A stretch of DNA of 64,000 nucleotides from Clostridia bacterium (GTDB lineage: Bacteria; Bacillota; Clostridia; Christensenellales; Borkfalkiaceae), in assembly GCA_017467275.1 (NCBI GenBank), contig JAFTSN010000001.1, forward strand, positions 124,001-188,000. Reading direction: 5' to 3'. The translations under genes were made by a program, and so were the position numbers. The notes below the pieces were generated by a model that saw only the letters and a program-made list of their open reading frames with translations, was not told where the DNA came from and did not search any database. This document shows, piece after piece, positions 18,374-26,902 of this stretch (position 1 is its first letter; every line of letters begins with the position of its first letter).

Positions 18374-18646
18374 TTACTTCTTTGCAAGGATAGCCTCCTC
18401 CAGACGGGTATAGACCTCCTCGGGAACATCCGCCGAAAAAGCCCTGTTCAAAAGTCGGTTTTTCTTGAGTCTCGCAAAGCAGTCCGCGCTCGTGCAGACG
18501 TAAGCCCCGCGCCCCGCCGCCTTGCCCGAAAAGTCAGGGAATATCTCTCCCTCTTTCGTTTTGACGATACGCACGAGCGTCTTTTTATCCTGCGTTTCTC
18601 GGCACGCAACGCACGTTCTCAAAGGCGTTTTTCTCTCTTTCGGCAT
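18374..18646 (-). CDS. ylxR: YlxR/DUF448 protein
   Basis: The 90-residue protein shows the YlxR signature: MPKERKTPLRTCVACRE at the start, KKTLVRIV, then GRGAYVC and CFARLKKNRLLNRAF. The family sits between nusA and infB and folds as a small basic RNA-binding-like protein. In some bacteria it has been linked to RNase P or to regulation. It ends one base before ylxQ begins. Confidence 0.9.
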   Translation of the reverse strand: MPKERKTPLRTCVACRETQDKKTLVRIVKTKEGEIFPDFSGKAAGRGAYVCTSADCFARLKKNRLLNRAFSADVPEEVYTRLEEAILAKK

Positions 18647-18661
18647 TCCTTGGCTCCTTTT

Positions 18662-19786
18662 TTATTCCTCAGTCGACTCCGAGCTCTCCTCGCTCTCCGC
18701 GTACTCTTCCTCGTATTCCTCTTCCGTCACCAGAAGATTGAGCTTCTCTGCCGCCGAAGCGCTCTTCACATCGATCTTCCAACCCGTGAGACGCGCCGCA
18801 AGGCGAGCGTTCTGCCCGTCGCGACCGATTGCAAGAGAAAGCTTGTCGTCGGGAACGACCGCAATCGCCGTGCGTTCGCCCGTTTCCGTGACGGAGATGA
18901 CCGTTGCGGGAGAAAGCGCCTTTGCGATAAACTCAAGCGGATTCTCGCTCCAAAGGATAATATCGATCTTTTCTCCGCCGAGTTCCTCGACGACGGCATT
19001 CACGCGCGAGCCTCTGTTGCCAACGCAAGCGCCGACTGCGTCCACTCTCTCGTCGAGCGAGCAGATTGCCATTTTCGTTCTGTGACCCGCTTCACGGGAC
19101 ACCGCCTTGATCTCCACAAGCCCCTGCTTGACCTCGGGCACCTGCTCCTCGAAGAGCTTTCTCACAAGCCCGGGTGCGGCGCGCGAAACGAGGATCTGGG
19201 AATTCTTACCGCTGTTTTTAACGCGGCGCACGAACACCTTGAGTTTGTCGCCCGCGAAATATTTTTCATTGGGAGTCTGATCCTGCGGAAGCATGACGCC
19301 CTCGATCTTCTTTTCGCTCAGTTCCACGTATACGTTCTTTTCGTCCGTCTTGCGGATTGTGCCCTCCATGAGCTCTCCCTCCTTATCGGAGAACGCCGAG
19401 AACGTGCTGTCACGCTCCAATTCGTGCAGCTTTTGCAAGATGACCTGCTTCGCCGTCTGTGCAGCAATACGTCCGAAATCCTTGGTGGGAACGAAGCTTC
19501 TGACGATCTCGTCACCCTCTTTATAGGAGGGATCGATCTCCTGTGCGTCCTCAACGGAAATTTCCTTGTCTCTGTCGACGACCTCGGCGACCACGCGGCG
19601 AACAGCCTTAAAACGGATGGTGCCCTTTTCGGGATCGAGCTCGACGAATACTTCCGCGCCGCCCTCGTACTGCTTCTTATAAGCGGACGTGAGCGCGTTC
19701 TTTAAGGTTTCGAGAAACACCTCTTCGCTGATACCCTTTTCCTTGACCAGATCGGCAAGCGCCGCAAAAAACTCCTTGTTTTCCAT
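18662..19786 (-). CDS. nusA: transcription termination/antitermination factor NusA
   Basis: NusA binds RNA polymerase and nascent RNA to control pausing, termination and antitermination. The 374-residue protein has an N-terminal RNA-polymerase-binding domain, an S1 domain (near 135-200, MEGTIRKTDEKNVYVEL) and two KH domains, including VGACVGNRGSRV and LAIGRDGQNARLAARLTGW. The tail is short and acidic (EEEYEEEYAESEES). There is no C-terminal repeat domain as in E. coli, which is normal for Gram-positive bacteria. It lies between rimP and ylxR. Confidence 0.96.
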   Translation of the reverse strand: MENKEFFAALADLVKEKGISEEVFLETLKNALTSAYKKQYEGGAEVFVELDPEKGTIRFKAVRRVVAEVVDRDKEISVEDAQEIDPSYKEGDEIVRSFVPTKDFGRIAAQTAKQVILQKLHELERDSTFSAFSDKEGELMEGTIRKTDEKNVYVELSEKKIEGVMLPQDQTPNEKYFAGDKLKVFVRRVKNSGKNSQILVSRAAPGLVRKLFEEQVPEVKQGLVEIKAVSREAGHRTKMAICSLDERVDAVGACVGNRGSRVNAVVEELGGEKIDIILWSENPLEFIAKALSPATVISVTETGERTAIAVVPDDKLSLAIGRDGQNARLAARLTGWKIDVKSASAAEKLNLLVTEEEYEEEYAESEESSESTEE

Positions 19787-19831
19787 TTTATTTTATTCTC
19801 CTGTTTGTTTTTCGGATTTATTTTTTCTTAT

Positions 19832-20296
19832 TTATTCGTCGAACACGATCGCCACACTGACCTTTGCGATCTTGCTCTGCTCGATCTTGAATTCCTCGCC
19901 GTTTTCCTCGAAGAACACGCAATTCCCGTCGTAGCCTTTGAGCGTGGCTTCCAAATACTTTTTCCCTTTCATGGGCGCGAACAGCTTAATCTCCATTCTT
20001 TCCCCCAAGTGCCGCTCGAAATCGCGGGCGGTCTTTAAGGGACGGTCGAGCCCCGGGCTCGAAACGTTTAAGGTGTAAGGTGCGCCGAAGGTCGGGTCGA
20101 GCGCGTCGAGCGGCTCGTCGATCGCGCGGTGGAATTTTTCGCAGGTGTCGAGATCGACGCCACCGTCGGTGTCGATATACACCGTCAAAGCAGGTGTGTG
20201 CCCCTGCTTAAATTCGATTTCCACGAGCTCAATATTCATTTCGTCAGCAATCGGCTGCAAGACTTCCTGTATTTCCGATATGGGTTTGATTTTCAT
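19832..20296 (-). CDS. rimP: ribosome maturation factor RimP
   Basis: RimP supports 30S subunit maturation. The 154-residue protein is of normal length and shows MNIELVEIEFKQG, a DTDGGVDLDTCEKFHR segment and the strongly conserved LNVSSPGLDRPLKTARDF, followed by the C-terminal SH3-like half. It is the first gene of the nusA-infB operon, 35 bases before nusA's ribosome-binding region, and is preceded by a leader with a perfect 12-bp hairpin and a clear promoter. Confidence 0.94.
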   Translation of the reverse strand: MKIKPISEIQEVLQPIADEMNIELVEIEFKQGHTPALTVYIDTDGGVDLDTCEKFHRAIDEPLDALDPTFGAPYTLNVSSPGLDRPLKTARDFERHLGERMEIKLFAPMKGKKYLEATLKGYDGNCVFFEENGEEFKIEQSKIAKVSVAIVFDE

Positions 20297-20328
20297 ACTT
20301 GACCTCTACATTATCCCCTAATATGAAT

Positions 20329-20358
20329 TATTGAGAGTGGCGCAGACCACTCTCAATA
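20329..20358 (-). promoter_or_regulatory. perfect 12-bp hairpin in the rimP-nusA-infB leader
   Basis: TATTGAGAGTGG and its exact complement CCACTCTCAATA enclose a 6-base loop. The stem lies between the promoter and the rimP start. No T-run follows, so it is not a simple terminator. A protein-binding or RNA-stability role is possible. The nusA operon is often autoregulated in bacteria, but no specific link can be shown here. Confidence 0.6.
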
Positions 20359-20384
20359 CTCATTACTGATTATTAAGCATATTC

Positions 20385-20413
20385 ATTATACCATTATTTT
20401 TTGCAATTTGCAA
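20385..20413 (-). promoter_or_regulatory. sigma-A promoter of the rimP-nusA-infB operon
   Basis: On the minus strand TTGCAA (20408-20413), a 17-base spacer and TATAAT (20385-20390) form a near-consensus promoter. Transcription would start near 20378, giving a leader of about 80 bases that contains the hairpin at 20329-20358. Confidence 0.75.
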
Positions 20414-20445
20414 CTGTTTTAATTGACTTTTGCCAATTTTTCTCT

Positions 20446-21567
20446 TCAAAGAAGCCCTTCTTCGCGCAAATCTTCGTAGAGCGCTTTTTGAATCTCGGCG
20501 AATTTACCATTGGTTTCGGTCGGTCCCGCGTGGAGGTGCCGCCCGATCACAACAGAAATTTTATTCACGGGATCGACCATGATATCCGAGCCCGCTGCGC
20601 CCGTCCATCCGTATTCACCCGCAGGCAAGCCCCAAGCGCTATCCTTGAGACGAACGCGCACGCCGAGCCCGTAGGCGTAGTCGTCGCCCAAGACCCGCGT
20701 GATCGCATTATCGGGCGTTAAAAGCTTATATTGCGGCTCTCGGATCAAAGCAAGCGTTTCCTCGCCGATGATCCGTTTTCCGTTCTCCCCCACACCGCCT
20801 TGCGCGAGCGCGCAGGCAAAGCGGGACATTCCGTCCACACCGCCGACAAGCCCTGCGCCGCCGCTATCGTAATTCTCGCCGAGAAAGAGCTTGACGTGCG
20901 GCTCACATTCGCAGTAGGAGTCCCCTCTATAGCTATACATCTGCGTTATGCCCCGATACTTATGAAAGCCGAGATCGGTAATACCGAGCGGCGCAAAAAT
21001 ACGCTCCTCCATATACTCGGAAAAACGCCTCCCGCTTACAACCTCCACCACTGCGGCGAGGACGTCGAGACAGACGCTGTATTCATAGCGAGTGCTCGGC
21101 TCGAATTTAAGGGGCAGACCCGCAAATGCGTTCGCGAGCTCCACCGTGCCCGCCTTGCCGCCCGAGCGCTCCACAATATCGCGGATATGAGGGGTTACAA
21201 TCATATCGTAAGAGAGTCCGCCCGACATGGTGAACAGATCGTGTACGGTCATCTTGTTTTTCGTCGGCTTTTTATTCCCCTCCCCGTCCAAAAGAAAGGT
21301 GTTTTTATATTCGGGAAGATACTTCGAGACCTCGTCGCTCAATTTAAGCTTTCCCTCGCCGATAAGCTGCAAAGCGCAAACGGCAGTGAACACTTTCGTA
21401 CAGGAATATAAGTACAGCCGTTCCTTTCCCGTCGCCTCAAACTCTCCGCTCTTATAATAGCGGAAAAGCCGCTCGCTTCCCTTTGTCAAAATCACATCGA
21501 GATAGGGCTCTTTCTTGCTTTCGATAAGCTCGTTAATACACTTCTTCGTTCTTTCGCCTCTGATCAT
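20446..21567 (-). CDS. serine hydrolase of the beta-lactamase/class C PBP fold
   Basis: The 373-residue protein has the catalytic SxxK motif SCTK at residues 55-58, the Tyr region RYEYSVCLDVL near 160, and a later GLGVRVRLKDSAWGLPAG...GWTGAAGSD segment like the third motif of class C enzymes. No signal peptide is visible, so it is probably a cytoplasmic esterase or peptidase rather than a resistance beta-lactamase. It lies between rimP and the PolC-like gene, where the polC gene would normally continue. It has its own promoter. The substrate cannot be told from sequence. Confidence 0.82.
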   Translation of the reverse strand: MIRGERTKKCINELIESKKEPYLDVILTKGSERLFRYYKSGEFEATGKERLYLYSCTKVFTAVCALQLIGEGKLKLSDEVSKYLPEYKNTFLLDGEGNKKPTKNKMTVHDLFTMSGGLSYDMIVTPHIRDIVERSGGKAGTVELANAFAGLPLKFEPSTRYEYSVCLDVLAAVVEVVSGRRFSEYMEERIFAPLGITDLGFHKYRGITQMYSYRGDSYCECEPHVKLFLGENYDSGGAGLVGGVDGMSRFACALAQGGVGENGKRIIGEETLALIREPQYKLLTPDNAITRVLGDDYAYGLGVRVRLKDSAWGLPAGEYGWTGAAGSDIMVDPVNKISVVIGRHLHAGPTETNGKFAEIQKALYEDLREEGLL

Positions 21568-21604
21568 AACAAAACTCCTTCAAGCGTTTTTCAACGTCTC
21601 ATTT

Positions 21605-21633
21605 ATTCTAGCATATACGACCTCAAAACGCAA
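21605..21633 (-). promoter_or_regulatory. promoter of the serine hydrolase gene
   Basis: On the minus strand TTGCGT (21628-21633), a 17-base spacer and TAGAAT (21605-21610) form a plausible sigma-A promoter 38 bases before the start codon. It overlaps the terminator-like stem of the upstream gene. Confidence 0.55.
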
Positions 21634-21657
21634 AGGTTGAATTTTCAAAACCTTGCG
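21629..21657 (-). terminator. terminator-like stem after the PolC-like gene
   Basis: On the minus strand CGCAAGGTT and AACCTTTGCG pair around a TTGAAAATTC loop and are followed by TTTT. The T-run is short, so termination may be partial. Confidence 0.45.
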
Positions 21658-21664
21658 CCGCCTT

Positions 21665-23200
21665 TTAAAGTCTGCCCTTCGCCTTTATCAGCTCGATAAA
21701 GATTTTCGCCGTCGTGAGCGCGTCGTCAAACGCGCGATGATGATTGAACGTGAAACCATAGTGATCGGCGATCGTGTTAAGCTTGTAATTCGCGAGCTGT
21801 CCGCGCAAAATCTCCTGCGCGAGATTGAGCGTGTCGAGCGTCGTGTGCTCGAAGAAGAAACGACACTCCTCACCGTAGTATTTCACGAAACGGAAGTCAA
21901 ATTGCACGTTGTGCCCGACAAGATACGCCCCGTCCGCAAATTTATAGAAATCGGCAAGCACCTTATCCACCGTGGGCGCACCGATCAGGTCCTCGTCGCG
22001 GATTCCCGTCAACTCCACAATTTCTGGGGAAAGTCGGTCGGGACAGGCGACGAAAGAGGAGAATTTCTCCGTGACCGTTCCGTTCACGATCTTCACGGCA
22101 CCCAGCTCGATAATGCGGTCCATTTTGCCCATAGCAGGCTGGTTATTCAGCCCCGTTGTCTCGAGGTCAAACACAACGAAAACATTGTTTTTCAGCTCAT
22201 CGGGCTTACTCAGATCGTCGAAAAAGCCCGCTTGCGTATAGTCCTCATAAGGCTCGGGGAAGACCACGTGATAGGCATTCGGAACAGGTCTGCCCTCCCT
22301 CTTTTCGGGAACAAAGCCCTCGGGCGGCGTACCGAAATTAATCTTCTTTGCCGTGTAGGAAAGATTGCCGTTAAACTCCTCGTTGGCACCGCTTAAAACC
22401 ACCCAATCCCCCGTTTTCAGCTCCCGTATCCGTTCAACGGTCGCCTTTTTAGGGAAATAGGAAACACGAATGGTCCCCGTCCCGTCCGAAAGCGTAATCG
22501 TATAATACGCCTTGCCCTTTTTAGACTCGCGCTCTTGAATAAAACCGATTGCGCCGCAGAGGGTCAGATCGTCCTCCTTTTCGTTCACGTCAGCGATATA
22601 TTTCGCAAATTTGGGCGTTTCGTCCACGCCGTCCAGCTTTTTAAAATTCACAATCGGGAAATAGCGAGCTCTTAACGCCTCTTCCTCCTCCACGATCGGC
22701 GCGTCGTTTAAAAGAGAATCGTCGCGTTCCTGTTCGACAATCCTTACGTTCCCGTAGAACGAGCCGCAATAAACCGTCTTTAAATAGGCGCTGACCTCGT
22801 CGAGAATCTTCCCCGAACCGAAAAGTTCCTGCTCGCCCGAGGCGACGTCAAAACAGAAGTTTGCGCCGCTGGAAAGCATCTCGATCTCGATATCCTCCTC
22901 CTTTAAAAACGCCGCAGCAGCAGGAAAACGGGCGGTCATGAAATCAAAAATACGCTTTCTCAATATCTCGGCGTCAGGCACGCGCTTGACAATCTTAAGC
23001 CGCGGAGAAAAAGCCGCGGGAAGATACTTTCCCGTGATCTGCTCCGCCTGCGTCGCTTCGGCAGACGTATACGCCTTATCCGTGATAAGGGTAAATTCCG
23101 CGCTCATAACCTTTCTTTCAACGGCAATCCCGCCAATAATCGCATTTTTGAGTCCGTCGAGGGCGCGTATTTCGTTTAAGTATTCCTGTGTTTTATTCAT
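21665..23200 (-). CDS. PolC-derived protein: N-terminal domain, OB fold and 3'-5' exonuclease, no polymerase
   Basis: The 511-residue protein looks like the front of a Gram-positive PolC replicase. It has an N-terminal region, an OB-fold segment at about 215-290 (CGAIGFIQERESKKGKAYY, GDWVVLSGANEEFNG) and a DEDDh exonuclease at about 335-505 with FDLETTGLN, VGHNVQFDFRFV and HHRAFDDALTT. The PHP domain, palm, fingers and C-terminal parts of PolC (normally about 1,400 residues) are absent. The locus, ispG upstream and rimP downstream, is where polC sits in many Firmicutes. I therefore read it as PolC cut down to a proofreading-type nuclease. The catalytic residues are intact, so it is probably functional and not a pseudogene. 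Another replicative polymerase must be encoded elsewhere. Confidence 0.85.
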   Translation of the reverse strand: MNKTQEYLNEIRALDGLKNAIIGGIAVERKVMSAEFTLITDKAYTSAEATQAEQITGKYLPAAFSPRLKIVKRVPDAEILRKRIFDFMTARFPAAAAFLKEEDIEIEMLSSGANFCFDVASGEQELFGSGKILDEVSAYLKTVYCGSFYGNVRIVEQERDDSLLNDAPIVEEEEALRARYFPIVNFKKLDGVDETPKFAKYIADVNEKEDDLTLCGAIGFIQERESKKGKAYYTITLSDGTGTIRVSYFPKKATVERIRELKTGDWVVLSGANEEFNGNLSYTAKKINFGTPPEGFVPEKREGRPVPNAYHVVFPEPYEDYTQAGFFDDLSKPDELKNNVFVVFDLETTGLNNQPAMGKMDRIIELGAVKIVNGTVTEKFSSFVACPDRLSPEIVELTGIRDEDLIGAPTVDKVLADFYKFADGAYLVGHNVQFDFRFVKYYGEECRFFFEHTTLDTLNLAQEILRGQLANYKLNTIADHYGFTFNHHRAFDDALTTAKIFIELIKAKGRL

Positions 23201-24254
23201 CTAAAAGCTTCCTTAATTGGAGGAAAAATTCCTCCTCCGCACACTCTGCGGACACCTTTTTAAAGGGCTGTCCCTTTTTAAACAGCACGCAAGAGCCGTC
23301 GCCGCCCGCAATACCGAGATCGGCGTCCTTTGCCTCGCCCGGTCCGTTGACCACACAGCCCATAACCGCCACCTTCGCCTTTTTCTTGTACGGACGAACA
23401 AATTCCGTCACCTTATCGGCGAGCGCCATGCTCTCCCAACGGCACCTGCCGCAGGTCGGACAGGCAACCACCTCCACGAATTCTTTTTCCAAACCGACGG
23501 CACGCAAAATGTTCTGCGCGGCATATACCTCTTTCACGGGATCATCGGTGAGCGAAACGCGAATGGTGTCGCCAATTCCTTTCAGTAAAAGGCTGCCGAT
23601 CCCGACCGCGCTTTTCACAATGCCCGCCTCCGTCGTTCCCGCCTCTGTCACCCCGACGTGCAGGGGATAATCCGAGCGCCGAGCAAGAAGCTCGTAAGCT
23701 TTCACTGTCAGCGAAACGTCGGACGCCTTGACGGAAATGACGATATCGTTCACCCCCTGTTTCTCAAGAAGGGCGACGTTATAGAGGGCGCTTTCAACGA
23801 GCGCCTCCGCACTTCTACCGTATTTTTCGAGAAAGTTTTTTTCGATACTGCCCGTATTCGCGCCCACGCGCACGGGAACTTTATGCGCCTTGATGCAGTC
23901 CGCAACGTAGGCAATCTCCCGTTCGCCGCCGATGTTCCCTGGGTTTATCCGAACCTTATCGGCGCCGCTCTCAATCGACATGACCGCAAGCCTAGGCGAA
24001 AAATGGATATCCGCGACAAGCGGCAGAGAAATCCGCTCCTTGACCGCTTTAATCGCAAGCGCGTCCGCTTCGTCTGAAACCGCCACGCGCACGATCTCAC
24101 ACCCCGCCCTTTCGAGCGCGGCAATCTGCGCGACCGTCTCCTCGATTTTGGCGGTCTTTTTCGTCGTCATGGATTGAATCTTAATAGGCGAGCCGCCGCC
24201 CACGAGCACGCCGCCGATATTCACGGTTTTCGTTGTCTTTCGCTGTGCATCCAC
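23193..24254 (-). CDS. ispG: 4-hydroxy-3-methylbut-2-en-1-yl diphosphate synthase
   Basis: IspG makes HMBPP in the MEP isoprenoid pathway using a 4Fe-4S cluster. The 353-residue protein begins with TKTVNIGGVLVGGGSPIKIQSM, has RVNPGNIGG-like KVRINPGNIGGER, and ends with the cluster motif CPTCGRC and GCVVNGPGEA. Length is normal. It overlaps the PolC-like gene by 8 bases and begins immediately after the nrdR stop, which preserves the ispG-polC neighbourhood. Confidence 0.95.
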   Translation of the reverse strand: MDAQRKTTKTVNIGGVLVGGGSPIKIQSMTTKKTAKIEETVAQIAALERAGCEIVRVAVSDEADALAIKAVKERISLPLVADIHFSPRLAVMSIESGADKVRINPGNIGGEREIAYVADCIKAHKVPVRVGANTGSIEKNFLEKYGRSAEALVESALYNVALLEKQGVNDIVISVKASDVSLTVKAYELLARRSDYPLHVGVTEAGTTEAGIVKSAVGIGSLLLKGIGDTIRVSLTDDPVKEVYAAQNILRAVGLEKEFVEVVACPTCGRCRWESMALADKVTEFVRPYKKKAKVAVMGCVVNGPGEAKDADLGIAGGDGSCVLFKKGQPFKKVSAECAEEEFFLQLRKLLDE

Positions 24255-24728
24255 TTATTTGACCTCTTTTCCTTTATCCGCCGCCATCATCTGCTGAAGC
24301 TCCGCCATAAACGAGGAAATATCCTTAAAGGAGCGGTAGACGGAAGCGTAACGGACGTAGGCAACCTCGTCCGCTTTTTTCAAGCGCTCCATGACCATTT
24401 CACCGATTTGCTTGGAGGAGATTTCACTCTCCATGCTGTTATAGACCTGCTTGGAGATATCCGCAACGATATCGTCGATAACCGCCATCGGCACGGGACG
24501 TTTTTCGCAGGACTTGATAATCCCGTTTCGCACCTTTTCCGCATTAAAAGATTGGCGAGTGCCGTTGTTTTTGACCACGAGGACGGGAATCACTTCGATC
24601 GTCTCATAAGTCGTAAACCGTCTGCCGCACCCCACACACTCACGGCGACGGCGAATGGTTCTGTCGTCGTCGGCGGAGCGGGAATCGATCACCTTACTTT
24701 CCGTGCAGTCACAATATAAGCATTTCAT
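24255..24728 (-). CDS. nrdR: transcriptional repressor NrdR
   Basis: NrdR represses ribonucleotide reductase genes in response to ATP/dATP. The 157-residue protein has an N-terminal zinc ribbon (CLYCDC...CVGCGRRFTTYE) and a C-terminal ATP-cone (PVLVVKNNGTRQSFNAEKVRNGI). It sits between rarA and ispG, all on the minus strand with short gaps. No nrd genes are in this window, so its targets lie elsewhere. Confidence 0.95.
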   Translation of the reverse strand: MKCLYCDCTESKVIDSRSADDDRTIRRRRECVGCGRRFTTYETIEVIPVLVVKNNGTRQSFNAEKVRNGIIKSCEKRPVPMAVIDDIVADISKQVYNSMESEISSKQIGEMVMERLKKADEVAYVRYASVYRSFKDISSFMAELQQMMAADKGKEVK

Positions 24729-24743
24729 TTCTTTTTTCTCCCG

Positions 24744-26051
24744 TCAATCTTTTTTACCCTTTCTTTCGCGAATCCTTTTGACCTCGCTTTCATAGCCCCT
24801 GTCCGAGGGAACGTAGTATCTTCTGTCCTTTAAGGAATCGGGCAGATATTGCTGCTCGACGTAGCCGCCGTAGTTATGCGGATACTTATATTTCGCCGAT
24901 TGCGCCTTGTCCTCTTTAGAGCCGAAAGAATTGTCCTTTAAGTAAGGAGGAACGTTGTCGTCGCGCACCGTTCTCGCATCGTTTTGCGCGGCGTGCATGG
25001 CGTTCACGACTGAATTGCTCTTCTCCGCCTCGCAGACGTAGACGATTGCCTCAGAGAGTGGAATGAGCGCTTCGGGATAACCGATTTTTTCAAGCGCATA
25101 CATTGCGGAAGTCGCAATCTGAAGCGCACGGGGGTCCGCCATGCCGACGTCCTCCGCCGAATGCACGACGAGCCGACGCGCCACCAGCATGGGGTCCGCA
25201 CCGCCCTCTATGAGCCGCATGGCATAATACAGCGCGGCGTTCGCGTCGCTGCCCCGCAAAGATTTACAGAATGCGGATAAAAAGTCGTAATAAGCGTCCT
25301 CGTTATAGGAGAGCGCCTTGCGCTGAATGGACTGTTCCGCGTCCGCAAGCGTGATATGCACCTTACCGTTGGAATCGGGCGGGGTCGTGAGCGCGGCAAG
25401 CTCGAGCGCATTATACGCCGTCCGAAGATCGCCGCCCGCCATTCTCGCCATGTGTAAAAGCGCTTCCTTTTCTGCCGTCACGCCCATCTTTCCAAGCCCT
25501 TTATGGCGGTTGGTAAGCGCCGCCTCAAGCGCACCGAAAATATCCTCTTCCGTCAGCCTTTTGAACTCGAAAACACGGCATCTTGAAACAATAGCGGGGG
25601 TCATCGACGCATACGGATTTTCTGTCGTCGAGCCGATAAAGACGATCGTCCCCTGTTCGATTGCGGGAAGCAGGGAATCGCTTTGCGTCTTATTAAAGCG
25701 GTGGCACTCGTCGAGCATGAGATAGGTGCGCTTTCCGTAGAGCTTGAGATTTTCCCGCGCCTTTTCAACCGCCTTTTTAACGTCCGCAACGCCCGCGTTG
25801 ACGGCGTTGAGCTTAATAAACTCGCCGTTTGTCCCGAGCGCGACGATATTGGCGAGCGTGGTTTTCCCGCAACCTGGCGGTCCCCAAAATATGCAGCTCC
25901 CCAGCCTGTCCGTCGCAATCGCGCGGCGAAGCAGAGAGTTTTCCGAGACGATATGCTTCTGCCCGATAAACTCGTCGAGACGGTTTGCCCGCATGCGCTC
26001 GGCAAGCGGCTTTGCCGCCGTTTCGTTTCCCGTAAAATCGAATAAATCCAT
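24744..26051 (-). CDS. rarA: replication-associated recombination protein RarA (MgsA family AAA+ ATPase)
   Basis: The 435-residue protein has PLAERMRANRLDEFIGQKHI at the start, Walker A GPPGCGKTT near 58-66, Walker B LMLDECHRF near 115, a sensor GSTTENPYAS and the C-terminal MgsA tetramerisation part with ALYYAMRLIEGGADPMLVARRLV. RarA acts at stalled replication forks. The start has a normal family N-terminus. It lies between a patatin gene and nrdR. Confidence 0.94.
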   Translation of the reverse strand: MDLFDFTGNETAAKPLAERMRANRLDEFIGQKHIVSENSLLRRAIATDRLGSCIFWGPPGCGKTTLANIVALGTNGEFIKLNAVNAGVADVKKAVEKARENLKLYGKRTYLMLDECHRFNKTQSDSLLPAIEQGTIVFIGSTTENPYASMTPAIVSRCRVFEFKRLTEEDIFGALEAALTNRHKGLGKMGVTAEKEALLHMARMAGGDLRTAYNALELAALTTPPDSNGKVHITLADAEQSIQRKALSYNEDAYYDFLSAFCKSLRGSDANAALYYAMRLIEGGADPMLVARRLVVHSAEDVGMADPRALQIATSAMYALEKIGYPEALIPLSEAIVYVCEAEKSNSVVNAMHAAQNDARTVRDDNVPPYLKDNSFGSKEDKAQSAKYKYPHNYGGYVEQQYLPDSLKDRRYYVPSDRGYESEVKRIRERKGKKD

Positions 26052-26066
26052 GCTTTCCCTTTCGCG

Positions 26067-26855
26067 TTATATTAACGCTTTGATTTCTTTTGCGTATTTC
26101 TCCCCCGATTGATAGCCTTTCCCATAAGCAAATCCGATCTGCTTTAGGGAATACGGGTTCATATCTTTCAGCTCGGGCTCAATCCAAAGATCGATGTCCT
26201 TTCCGCTCTCCTCGCGGCGGCGCATCGTGCGGTAATTATCCATCACGTCGATCACTTGGAGCAGCATACCCAGCATCCTCGGGCACTTTTTCGTGCATTC
26301 CCGATACCCCAAAACGTCGACGGCAACCACCTTATCGGCACCCATGTCCTTGACGAAACGCGCGGGAACGCGTTCCAAAACACCGCCATCGACAAGGCGC
26401 ATACCCTCCTTTTCCGTCGGCTTGAACACGGCGGGAATCGCGGAAGATGCAACCACGGCGTCCACAACCGAGCCCGTTTTGAATTCCACGATTTCCTGTG
26501 TGTACAGGTCCACCGCCACGCACGAAAACGGGATTTTCAGCTCCTCAAAGGAAATATCCCCGAGATACCGAACGAGAAGATCGCGGATCTTCTGTGTGTC
26601 GAACAGCCCGCCCGCACGGCGGGAAAGATGCATCAAATCGAGCAAACGGAGCTTTTTTATCGCCGCCATAATCTCCTTGGGCGCAAGCCCCGCAGCATAC
26701 GCCGCACCCACAACCGAGCCCATGGAACACCCTGAAATATAATCGGGCTTTATGCCGTTTTCCCCCATCGCTTGCAAAAAGCCGATATGCGCCACACCGC
26801 GGCTACCGCCCGCGCCCAGCGCAAAGCCGAGTTTTTTCGCCTTACGTTTCATCAT
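26067..26855 (-). CDS. patatin-like phospholipase (RssA/YlbK family)
   Basis: The 262-residue protein has the patatin fold signatures: the GAGGSRGVAHIGFLQA oxyanion segment near 14-29, the nucleophile elbow GCSMGS near 42-47 and the catalytic Asp in VDGGV near 170. Such cytoplasmic enzymes hydrolyse acyl esters, often phospholipids. YlbK-like members sit near coaD/rsmD in Firmicutes, as here. The ATG at 26855 is behind GGGAGG. Substrate unknown. Confidence 0.88.
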   Translation of the reverse strand: MMKRKAKKLGFALGAGGSRGVAHIGFLQAMGENGIKPDYISGCSMGSVVGAAYAAGLAPKEIMAAIKKLRLLDLMHLSRRAGGLFDTQKIRDLLVRYLGDISFEELKIPFSCVAVDLYTQEIVEFKTGSVVDAVVASSAIPAVFKPTEKEGMRLVDGGVLERVPARFVKDMGADKVVAVDVLGYRECTKKCPRMLGMLLQVIDVMDNYRTMRRREESGKDIDLWIEPELKDMNPYSLKQIGFAYGKGYQSGEKYAKEIKALI

Positions 26856-26902
26856 TTATCCTCCCTGACTATGTAAACATCAGCCAAGGCGGGGGAAATG
26901 GA

